From Toxotes chatareus (taxonomy: Eukaryota; Chordata; Actinopteri; Toxotidae), in NCBI GenBank assembly GCA_016801885.1, contig CM028890.1, positions 14,438,001 to 14,502,000 of the forward strand: DNA of 64,000 nucleotides, read 5' to 3'. Positions 36,401-48,700 of this stretch are shown here, piece after piece. Every line of letters starts with the position of its first letter. The stretch's first letter is position 1. Position numbers and translations under genes: made by a program. The notes below the pieces were generated by a model that did not search any database, was not told the DNA's origin, and saw only the letters and a list, made by a program, of their open reading frames with translations.

Positions 36401-39400
36401 ACGTTTTCGTGTTATTCATTTTTTTTTTAAAGATTACCTGCTCAGTTGGTAAATGCTGGTTAATTCCACTTTTGGCACAAATGGCTGCAGTGGGAATAAT
36501 TATTTGTTGTATTATACATGTCCCATAACAGGTGGCGATACCAGTAGAACCACATGGTGTCAAAGAAAACAGGCTGGAGTGAAGAGAAATGAATATGTGG
36601 ATATTAATTCAGAGTCACAGACCTGTTCACATGTAGTCATATAGAAGCACAGGGACAAGGAAATGTGCATGCAGACAGGCCCAATCCTGCTCTCTTCAAC
36701 GGTGGAATCACTGTGTCAAGTCTTTATCTTATCGAGGTGGAGGCGATATTCCCTCAAGAGGCTGCCTGTCTCCTCAGCGCAGGTCTAATCAGAGCTAAGG
36801 GAATCTGTCTTTTGCTGTTAAATATCCTAAAATGCTATTCAATCTAAAGGGTCATTTATATGCTAATGCAAAGGTTACCTCTGCATAGGCCTTTGACGCA
36901 GCCATGTGCTGTTAGGTTATGTGTGGAAAAAGTAAAACGAAGAGAAAGAATGAATGAGTAACAACAAAGCAGAAGATGAAAAGAGGAGATGGTAGAGAAG
37001 GGAGATGAGGGAAAAGAGAGGAGAGAAGACACAGAGACGAGGAAGAGAGAGATATTCCCTTGGGTAAGTGCCATAGGTAATTAAAATAGGATGGACAGAG
37101 CTGGAGTCTAGCCAGAGAGAGCTCCATCTCCCCTCAGACTTCTTCCCCAATCAGGCCTTCTGCCCTAAGCCAAATTGCTGCTAGTGTCAGACACACAGTA
37201 GTCTACGGATGCAGTGAGTTATCAGCTTACGGATAATGGACATGTACATACGGTGGGATAAACACACATCTCAAAAGTGCAGGTACAAAGCAATCAAACG
37301 CTTTCCTCACAAACAGCCAAATGAAACAGGTAATACATGTATTCCTGGCATGGCACTGAGACAGAAATGCACAGAAACGCACATGAAAACAATACGTACA
37401 CACACATACACACACACACACTCAATTTATGGTGCTGTACAAAGCTGCAGCAAGGGCAAACGTTACTAACCAGAGTTTGACTGCAGTAAGCACATATACA
37501 TTCACTGCACAGCTCTGAGCAAGCACATGAGTATGCAGTGCACACACTCAGACACACACTATGAGCACACAGTCGAACACACGCACAAACCAGTACGTAT
37601 GACGGCGACGAAGATGCAGTCTAATTACACAATAGCAGCAAAGGTTTCTTTGAATTTGACCAGTTTTAATGCCTTTATTTTTCTGTTTTGTCACAGTCTT
37701 AATGGTGCACTTTGTACTCTACCACCAGTCCATTAGCATCTTTTTAGCCATATCTTAAGGTAACCTTTGTGATTTTCTAACATGTAGTACAAAGAGGAAT
37801 CATCTTATTGCTTGAAAATTGGCATTCTTTTCATGAAAATGAACTGAAACCAGCCATATCATTTTTTTTGTTGGTTTGTTGGCTTTCTATGTATCACTGA
37901 CCACAGCCGAACATTTCCCTGTCTTTCATTTTTACACTTCAACAGAGACTATGCTAAATAGGCTGTACTAATGCCTCAATGTGGCAGCCATTACCATATA
38001 TCTCATACCCTGTTAGCGCCTTCTCTTCTGCTGGTGTTGAAGGAGGTACGGGCTGAAAGGTAGCTCATATTGTTGTCATGTTGTTCAGTGTGCTGTGATC
38101 ACCAGTAAGGGTAAATATAGCTCTTTTGGCAGAAGCCTGCTAAGAGGATCACAGCTCGCAATAGGTGGTCTACACACAACAGATATCAAAATGCCAAAGA
38201 ACTTGCTTGTGGATTGACACATGCACACACACGCACATGATGCATGCATGCACAGAAGCACACACCTACGCCATACACACCCATGCACAGAGACGACACC
38301 TCCCCTGAGAGCCTTCTCCCCACCTCGCAGGTATAATTGTGTTTCTGCTATGCTTTGCTCCTCTCCTCTCAGTTGTGACTGGGCCCCAGATGAAAAGCCG
38401 TAATTAAAAGAGAAAAGTTGTGTTTGTTGCAAAGAGGGGATGGGTGTGGGAGAGGACAGGATGAAGGAGAGAGAGAGATTAGCCACAACAAAGCTTCATC
38501 ACGCTACAAAACCATCTCGAGTAGCTGGGAGACAAAGGACTCCGATACGTCTTTATCTCACAATAAAAAAAGTCTTCCAAATCCCTCTGGCTAAGCTGCC
38601 ATAACTAAAGCTTGCCTTTGGGTAAGGTGCTTGCTGAATTTGTTGGACAACAAAAGCGGCAAAATATGCGAAGATGAACCAGGCTCCTGAAAAATATATA
38701 TACCTCCATTCATTTTGGGCAAAGATGTAAAAAGTCAAGTGCCTCAGCGGTGGCATTTGAGAAAAGGTTACATGGTTATTTTCTTATTTTGTTTGTGTGT
38801 GCGTAGATGTGCGTGAGTGCCCCAGTGAAAGCATGAAGTGGATGGTCATTTTCTCACTTTGCAATTTTGTGATGTAAATGAGTTCACAGAAGGTAAGAGA
38901 TTAGACTACCTCGACCTGTCTAAGTTGAAACTGCTGTGGTATCACTCATAGCTGAAATGCCACGCAGTTAAATGGGAAGACCAGTTGCATGCAAAGAGGT
39001 GGGTTCATTTGCGAGACAAACTATCTCATACCTCCTAAAATCCTCACATACAGTACACTGCAACACAAACACACAAACAAACAATACACACAAATAAAAT
39101 GTGAATACGTGTACCCTAAACATTCATGCCGTCACAGATCATGTGTACGAGATTATCTACCTCTAAGCTAGATAATGAACAGACATGTCAGCATTTCATA
39201 GCATGTACATGTGAGACCACACAGTGTGCACAGACATGCATGAAAAAGAGTCTGCACCTCAGGGGAGGAATTGGTGAAGACAGAGAGTCATAAACCTGAA
39301 GAGGCATGACTACTGTGAAGTATATGAGGGATTTTTACATTGAAAACAACTGCAAGGCATTATTACACGGTAGATGTTGCCAATACAGCAACCAAATTCA

Positions 39401-42000
39401 TATGGTGCAGCCTCCTGCACATCATTTGTCTTGTGGTGTACAGTTTATATCACCATGGAGAATTTACAGCAGAGTTCACAGCTATAGGTAAACCTCTTTA
39501 GCTTGCGTGGTGCTTCTCATGTTGATCCTTTCTTTCATTTCAACATCTGGAAGGAGTTGTCTGAAAGGGCGAGTTAGGCTCCTGAAAGCCTCTCACGTCA
39601 ACACAGAGAATGCCTTGCACGAGGAAGTTTATTTTAAATACCTGTCTTGGGATAAGAGCTAGATTCTGACAAGTAGAGAAAGTATGCCTGCGTGACTCCT
39701 GACCCTCTGGCCCCCTTAATCCTGCAGAATGACTCCCTAAGGCCCACGCTCTGAGGACCCCACTGGAATAGGTCACACAGCAGATGCCTGCCCAGCTAGG
39801 TCCTTCTGATCTTATTGCCCTGGTGTCTGTGGACTTCAACACCCCTTTCAAATGCTGATTTGTTTTTATAAAGAATTCCACCAAACCCGACCACCAGAGA
39901 AACTGCACTCTGTGTGAAACACGAACCTCATAAGATACTGTATCTGGCTGCTTTAGAGCAAAATAAGCATTTCTTCAAATCTCTTGACACTAGTCATAGC
40001 TTTGCCTTATTTTATGATCAGATTAGTGAATAATCCTCTCTGAGTTCTGGTGCAGATAGGGGTGGTTACTGTTAGGACAGATGGGAGTTGATGCAGCAAG
40101 TTTTGGAAGTTAATTAAAGTTAATCTAAACACTATCAGAGAGTAAACTGACACTCCCTCATGTATTAAGCAGGGAAGTGTTTGGGGGGGTTTTCCAGACT
40201 AAGTGAAATATAAAGTGAGTTTAGGTTAGAAATTATAAGAGACATTGTTAATGTCTAAAATAAAAATCTTTAGGTAGCATTGAAACAGTGAACTGGGTTC
40301 AAAATCAGCTCAGGTTTGTTGAGAAGAAACAAGTCTTTCCTATTCTCTGATACAAAGTAGATGTAGAAAACTGCGGGTTTAGTGACAGCTTAGTGCCCAG
40401 CAGAGTTAGGACCAGGAGTGTTTGAGTCAGTCAATGTTCCTCTCTGTGTAACAGAGGTAAAGAGAGGCAATTTGTCGCCGATTGCTTGACGTATTCTCTT
40501 GGCGATAGGAACAGAGAAGCTGTTAGGTAACATCTCTCTCCTTCCAATATCTTCTGTCTGTTTCATCTCACTCTGTTTAACACACACAAGATCTCAGACT
40601 GTCATTTTACACATTTCTGGAAACATTCTCCTTAGCAACCCCAACACACTAATCTGCTGTTGATTTACTCTCTTTGTGGGTAGGCTGTATTATGCTGCGA
40701 TCCGGTCTAATTTTTTTTTTCGTGCTTGAGATGCTTTGTTTGCGGCTTAGTATGTGTGATTGAATAAGGTCCTATGTGATCAATAGAGCTCATTAAATGT
40801 CCCTGTGGGCAGTTGTCTTGCCCTCAGGATCTCTCTGATTGCTTTTACCTGCAGCCTGCCGTATTGCTTCAAGAGGTTCCAACTTTGTTTGCAGCATAAT
40901 TAATTTTATCATTGAATTAACCAAGCTGGGGCTTGCATGCAGTTTTCCTAAATGTACATTTAAGTATCTATTTGGTTCCCTTCAGAATGAGCTGTGAGTG
41001 TTTTTGGTGTTTGAAGGCTTTAGTATAGCTGTATGTTTGGGATGGGCGGGTGTTAGACTGCCTTCCAAAGGGAGGCTGAAGGAAACACTGGCTGCACCTG
41101 TTGTTCCCTGCGGTTGCTGTGTGGTGGGGTTAGCACCTGCTCACACGGCTGCTGTGTGGCTGTCTGTGTGGGCAGCGGGGATAACAGGGAGACCATTCAC
41201 ACCCGCTCAGACTGCTGTCTGCAGCCCCTCTCCCTCGTTCACTCTGTGCTTTCTGCTCCATCATTTCTTTTTCTGTCATTTACATCCTCCGCCTGTCCCC
41301 CTGTAGCCTACATGCCAGATTGCTATCTGCCATACTTTATCCTTTGTATCCCCCAATCTGTCTGTCTGTCTTTCCCCATCCTCCTTTTTTATTTTCCTGT
41401 TTGTGTGTGTGTGTCTCCAGCCATCTCTTTTTTTGCCTTTCAACTCACACAGACATAAACAGCAGCAGCTGGAAGCTGTTATAGTCCTTCTGTGGAACTC
41501 AATGGCTTTTAGTGTGAAGGATGAAGTTGTAAACAATAAATTGCATATAACTGCTAAATCACCTCAGTAAGAACTTGGACGACAGTGAGTGAGCATTTAA
41601 CTTGGGCCACAGGGGTTGAGTGTACAGTGTGGTTATGGGCACTTTAGGTGGCAAGTCATTGTAAGTGTACAGGACACATGTTGGACAAGGGATATATTTC
41701 AGAAAAATCATTAGAGTGGTCTCCAGTTTTCTAAAGTCTTCTAAAAAATTACCGGTACCTATTTCTTTGTCTTTATTTGGACTTTTCTTTGCATGACAAT
41801 AATAGCCTGTTCTGTGTATGTATCATGCCACTCCTTTTACTCTACTGAGTAATGACATAATCAATTGACTTTATGGCTTTGGAATCATCACATCTGACCT
41901 TTACTCTTGTTAACAAAAAACCTTAGCCAAACATTTGATAACACGTTATTAATTTACACAAGGGAACAATTAAACGTAGCATTTGAAAGCAATAAGCCTC

Positions 42001-42039
42001 ATTTAGATCGAGACCTGTGATCCGGGTCGTGATCTAAAT
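42001..42039. repeat. Imperfect 17-bp inverted repeat
   Basis: ATTTAGATCGAGACCTG pairs with CGGGTCGTGATCTAAAT with three mismatches and a 5-base loop. Isolated intergenic or intronic hairpin. Confidence 0.5.
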
Positions 42040-42648
42040 AAGAATTTCAATCAAGCTTTGTACTCGTCCTTGCAATGCAGTCAGTGTTTTAAGTATTGTG
42101 AGCTCTTTTTTTTTTTTTTTTTTTTTGCTGAGACATCACTTCAAACCTACGTGACAGAATAAACACTGTAGGATTATGTGCAACACGTGAAAGAACAATG
42201 ATATTCAGTGACATGTAACAAAGATGTGCACAAGATATGCAAATAAAACATAAAACTTGCAGCAGACACAAAGAGCAGTTCATGCCCACAAAGGTCCAGA
42301 CGATGCCAAACAGACATCTCTTGGCTAACCCGGAGGAGTAATGCAGCATCGCGTTTGGTGGCAGTAATAAAATTGCGCACATGCTGTATATACCTGTGCA
42401 CCCCATACCATCCACCCACCCCCCCTCCTTGTTTCCCTCACACATAGCCTATCCATCTCTCAATCCCACCATTTGGCACACTCACCGCACCAGATGGCCA
42501 GGTAGGGAGGCTGAAGCAGGTGCCAGTCGCCAACTCGCCCTCTCCGGTCGCTTATCTTCTTCTCTGTGGAGAAAACGGTGATGGATACCACGGCTCTCGG
42601 TATCCAAAGCCTCTCTGAAATAACAGCAGCTCCTCAGCCGCACCTCAC

Positions 42649-42760
42649 CTGTGTCTTCCCTCTACGGTTCCTGCGCGTCGCTGTAGCATCACCGATTACC
42701 GAGCGCGTCCAAAACGCCCAGTCAACTACAAAACGTCTTTTTTTTTTTCCCTGGAGAGAA
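42649..42760 (-). promoter_or_regulatory. sema6b: Likely sema6b untranslated first exon and promoter
   Basis: The block 42480-42760 is CpG-rich against AT-rich flanks. On the minus strand AGACACAG is followed by a strong donor GTGAGG (junction 42649/42648). Coding exon 1 starts at a splice acceptor (30372), so an upstream non-coding exon is required, and this is the best candidate in the right place and orientation. The transcription start is not defined. Confidence 0.4.
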
Positions 42761-44040
<1,280 letters not shown>

Positions 44041-44059
44041 TTGAAAAGAGAATGCGCCC

Positions 44060-44074
44060 TGACGTCACTTCCGG
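44060..44074 (+). promoter_or_regulatory. abhd17a: CRE and ETS sites in abhd17a promoter
   Basis: A perfect palindromic CRE (TGACGTCA, 44060-44067) abuts an ETS core (ACTTCCGG, 44067-44074), a pairing typical of TATA-less housekeeping promoters. The first donor lies about 190 bp downstream. Confidence 0.6.
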
Positions 44075-44084
44075 CTTTAGTCGG

Positions 44085-44265
44085 ACTAGTAGTAGAAAAA
44101 AAAAATCTGGTTGCCATGAATTTCAGCTAGCTAGCCACAGACAACTGTCAGCACACTAGAGTAAAACCATCCATGTCAAGACACAAGGAGGATTTTCGAA
44201 GTCTCCTGCTGCTTCTGTGTACATATAGGGGCACTCCAGCCTGTCTGCCGACCTACTGTGAATCG
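44085..44265 (+). other. abhd17a: abhd17a untranslated exon 1 (5' end approximate)
   Basis: Ends at AATCG followed by donor GTAAGT (44266). The 5' boundary is guessed from the CRE/ETS site just upstream. Confidence 0.45.
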
Positions 44266-45045
44266 GTAAGTAGCTAGCTTTGAGGCTATCCTGTTAGCGA
44301 GCTAGCCACCGCCGCTAGCTGGTTGCATTGCTAATGATAAGTGATGATATTTTGACCATTAGCTGCCATTAACCTGCACAGTGGATGTCTGTTAACCACT
44401 GTAATTTATCGATTTTCTGCAGTGCCTGTTGTCGGTATGCTGTGTCAAAATACCGCTCCCGTTATATGCTCAACATCCCTGGCTAACATTAGAGGTTAAT
44501 ATCGTTGTTAACCATGTAGCTACATTAGCACAGCAGTCGCTCTCTGTGTTGAGGGGGTGTTGTAATTAGTCACCATAGTGTCCATTATCTCATCAGGGCA
44601 TCTGAATCGCTTTAATCTTACCGTGAAATTGTAGCGGCCTCAGTACATAGACAATGTATATGATTTTTACCATAATAAATACTGTTTGGTTACAGGAGCT
44701 GTACAATGATGACACAAACAGCTGACCCTTTCAATGAGTCCGTGTTGTGTGTAATCTTTGAATCCGTGTCATATCTGTAATGCCAGGCTACTGTTTATCT
44801 TTTGCTCATTGTCTGTGGATTTTTTTTGTTCCAAATTCTAAATTTTTACAATACAAGAAAGATATCAGGCACTTTTTAATGTTTACTATCTGTCACTTCA
44901 TATGAGCACACAAAAGCTTCTAGAAAATGCTATGTTAAAAGAACAGGCCAACTAAGCGGTCATGCCATTGTAAATATATGTTGTAATATAGAGTTTGTTG
45001 TCAAATACATTAAATCCACCTAAATGTATTTTCTTTTTCATCAAG

Positions 45046-45131
45046 ATCCAGCTGGCTCAGTGACTAGACCAGAAGACCTTGGCACCATTGTGTGCCAGTT
45101 CATTTCAAGACCCAGGGATTTCTGAATCCAG
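45046..45131 (+). other. abhd17a: abhd17a untranslated exon 2
   Basis: Preceded by TTTTTCATCAAG and followed by CAG then GTAAGT, a consensus donor. It lacks a coding role: the start codon lies in the next exon, which opens at 45271 after TTTCTATCAG. Confidence 0.5.
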
Positions 45132-45270
45132 GTAAGTTCACAGAAGAGTTTCTGTGCAGGGTTTCCAAACAGAAAACTGGTTAGGAGAGGTGGTAAGCGC
45201 TGTTTATCTTTGTTATTGCTGTTTTTCTGCCACCTAATTAATTTGTCTGCCATGTTTATTTTTCTATCAG

Positions 45271-45753
45271 AAGATGAACGGTCTGTCCCATACGAGAGCT
45301 ATGCTGCCTGTTCTGCTGCCCCCCTTGCCCCAGTCGCATTGCAGCCAAACTGGCTTTCCTCCCTCCAGAGCCCACCTATGCCCTTCTCCCTGACCCAGAT
45401 CCAGGTTCTGGAGCTGGAACTGCATCTGGGTCCAGCTCCGCAGCTGCTCTGCCATCTCTTGGAGCCCCAGGGCTGCGTTCCCGGCTGGGCACTGGTAGCG
45501 GAGGTGACAGAGGAGGTGGGGGTGGTGGAGGAGCAGGAGGAGGAGGAGGTGGTGGTGGTGGCGGCGGGGGCGGTGGAGGAGGAGGAGGAGGTGGCGGAGG
45601 TGGGAGTGAAGGCAGGTGGAAGCTGCATCTCACTGAGAGAGCAGAGTTCCAGTATTCACAGAGGGAACTGGATGTGACAGATGTATTCCTGACTAGATCC
45701 AGCCGAGGGAACAGGGTTGGATGCATGTACATTCGCTGTGCCCCCAACGCCAG
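45271..45753 (+). CDS. abhd17a: abhd17a coding exon 1 with one-base frameshift
   Basis: Acceptor CTATCAG; ATG at 45274-45276 encodes MNGLS; an extra C within CCC at 45287-45289 shifts the frame before IRELCCLFCCPPCPSR. In the frame of the body, a TGA at 45275-45277 blocks any upstream start, and the next in-frame ATG is near 45724, beyond the palmitoylation site. A glycine tract spans 45512-45604. Donor GTGAGA. It also encodes HLTERAEFQYSQREL and ARRGNR-like SSRGNRVGCMYIRC. Confidence 0.8.
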
Positions 45754-48700
45754 GTGAGACACACACCACGCCTGAACACGCTAAGACTGAATATGCCGCT
45801 ACACACCCATCCCGGCACTGCATGACTGTGTTTTGCTTGTGCTTTAAATAGGGCTGCTTGCCTTTCTACATATATATATATACACACACACACTATTCTC
45901 AGTCATACAGTTATATCCTACAGTTTTCCGTCAACTCTGGGCTTTCCAGTTTACCGGTGTTCCTGCTTGACCTCTGCCCACTGCCTGACTTCCTTGTTCT
46001 TTCTTCCCTCTTCCTGCTTTGTCTCTCAGGTTTACAGTGTTGTTTTCCCATGGTAATGCTGTAGACCTGGGCCAGATGAGCAGCTTCTACATTGGCTTAG
46101 GCACACGGATCAACTGCAACATCTTCTCCTATGATTACTCAGGCTACGGTGTTAGCACTGGCAAGCCCTCTGAGAAGAACCTTTATGCTGACATTGATGC
46201 CGCCTGGCACGCTCTGCGCTCCCGGTAAGCTGCCAGAAACTCTCCATTCCTGTCCACACAGGATCCGAAATTAACAGCCAACAAGCACCAAATGCCAGTT
46301 AAAATGTCTTTAGTAGATAAATCAGTGAGGGTCACTCGCATCACTGGCCAGTAACTTTTTGTGAAAATAACATTTGGTTGACTCGGTTTTATACAAATTT
46401 ATTCCCAGTTGACCATGGTACCCTCTCTGACCATCAGCCAGTCAAATCAAAGCTAAACAATGGCTGTATATCAGAGAGACTGATGATTGGGTGTTGCATG
46501 CTGAGCTCTACGTGAAGCGGCATCATCTAAAATTCTGAAAACTAAAAACTCTTCTTGTTTATTAGTTGCCAGTAATGGTTAATGCACCTTATGTCAGTAG
46601 AAAGTTAACACACCCAGGGAGCAACAGAATAAATTTAAAGCCACTGAAAAATGAGGACAACAACTATTTATATTAGGGCTGAACAATTTTAGGAAAAGAT
46701 CTAATTGCGATTTTTCTGGCAGATATTGCGATTACGATTTGATTCACTATTTTTTTCCAAATCAAGTTTCAGTGCAATATTCACAATGTACAGTAACATT
46801 TACAAACATGACAGAAAACAACATCATACCTTTAAAACATTAAATGCCATTACTCTAATGCAAGAATGAAAACTAAAGTTAAGAATTGATTTCAAACGTA
46901 TTTGTTAACAAGAAACATGCAGGTACATTCTATAAAGTCCTTGACTAAAGGCAGTTATTACAAGTGAAGAACTAAAAGAGTATCTTTGACTGTCTTAACT
47001 TAAAGTAGTGCAAAAAATCCTTAACTGTGTTAAGTTAAAAACGTTTAATATCCCAGCACAATATTCTCTCTGGTGTGGTCAGTGGGAAAGTATGCTGTCT
47101 GCAGGCAGCGACTTTTCAACTCAAAGTTGTGATTTACAAAATGCACAGTCAAACTAAGATACAGCTCGGTCGTTCTGCGTGACCACATATCAGTAGTTGT
47201 GGCATAATACTCGACATTTTTCAGCTCTGTTAGCACTTTTTATACTCACACGTACAGCTGTGGGATGGCAACCTGGCTGGAGTAGGTGCGGGAGGGAATC
47301 ACATATCTTCTGTCCAGCGTGTGGAGGAAGTTTTTAAATCCGTCTTGTCCTTGGCAGTGCAGTGTTATGGCAGTCGTTATCTCCCGGTTGCTCTTATCAT
47401 ACGGAGTTACGCTGGTAAAACATGCTGGAATTGTCTCTTAGCTTCTTCGGGCCTGAGCATCATTTTCAGCCTTTTCACCAGAACTTTTTCGTCATGCAAA
47501 CACCTGTGGTGATTTTTCAGGTGTCGGCATCAATTGGTTGTGTTTCCGCTGGATGTTGCAACTTTAGCGCGACTGGTTTTGCACAGCACCTGTTTCTGCG
47601 GCCTCAAACCCGAAATGCTCCCAAATGAGCGACGTGCTGTTTTTCTTGTGGATTAAATGCCGTTACTCCGCTTCTGGTCCATCTGAAGCCATCTCACTAA
47701 TGAAGCAGCAGGTGGAGCAGGTTATACTGATTGCGTTAGCCTGACCTGTGCACGAGCAGCATGCCGCTTCTGATTGGTGAGCTCGGCAGGTAGGGAGACC
47801 GCATGTGTGTGTGTGTGTAGAATAGTTGACACAGCAGATCCTGGGTCAGTCAGGAGCACTGCAAAAAACCGCAGCTTTGGCGATCACATGATCGCATTGT
47901 CTGAAATCGCAGTTTCGATCAGAAAACGATAAATCGTTCAGCCGTAATTTATATTATTAAAAAAAATTCAGAATTTATTCACACAGTCACTGATTCTGTA
48001 CTTAAAACAATATAGAAACAGGTGAGGTAATGCGCTGTATTTTTGTCAGAAATGGGGCTTTGTTTATTGCTTTGCTATCATTGGCAAGTGAGACTTCCCA
48101 CTCTTTTCTTATAATGTTTTCTTTCAGACTTTGTGTTTTATTATTAACATGAAACGTGCCGGTTTTTGTTCCCATGTGTGGGACTGACAGGCTTACCAAT
48201 CCATGTTAATCTGCACAAGGAAATTTACACACTTGCGCATATCAGTCCTTTTGCACTTGATATACAGGTATTTACAGAATAAAAGGAACTCTTGTTCTGA
48301 CATTATATACGGAAATGTGTGTGTGACCTCAGGTATGGCATCAGCCCCGAGAATATAATCCTATATGGACAGAGCATCGGCACAGTGCCCACAGTAGACT
48401 TGGCGTCACGGTTTGAGTGTGCTGCTGTGGTCCTCCACTCTCCTCTCACCTCTGGAATGAGAGTGGCTTTCCCTGACACCAAGAAAACATACTGCTTTGA
48501 TGCCTTCCCCAAGTAAGTTTCTCAACTGGGATTACATTTTAGTTTTATCAGCGTGTCCACGGGGTCTTTAAAAGTATTAAAAGGTAATAAGTCAATTTAG
48601 CAAAAATCAAGGCCCTTAAAAAGTATTAAAACATCTTAATCACCATTTTATGAGTTATTAAATTTTGTAGCCTTTTTTTTCAATCTTCTGTGTTGTCAAT

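Larger units (their letters stand above)
30373..42648 (-). other. sema6b: Putative sema6b intron 1, mostly featureless
   Basis: About 12 kb without a coding exon. It is an intron if the untranslated exon near 42.7 kb is right. It contains dispersed repeats (31100-31340 and 35990-36400), CA arrays (35251-35289, about 37398-37420, about 38220-38280) and two intervals of balanced, repeat-free sequence with many homeodomain- and E-box-like words (33185-33415 and 33700-33850) that could be regulatory. Confidence 0.4.

Noticed and set aside
45210..45677. 155-codon open frame over the abhd17a first coding exon
   Set aside because: It is in the frame neither of the MNGLS start nor of the conserved hydrolase; it encodes Val/Glu-rich filler produced by reading the GGN tract out of frame.
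45376..45762. 128-codon minus-strand frame rich in proline
   Set aside because: Antisense reading of the GGN repeat of abhd17a; no independent evidence.
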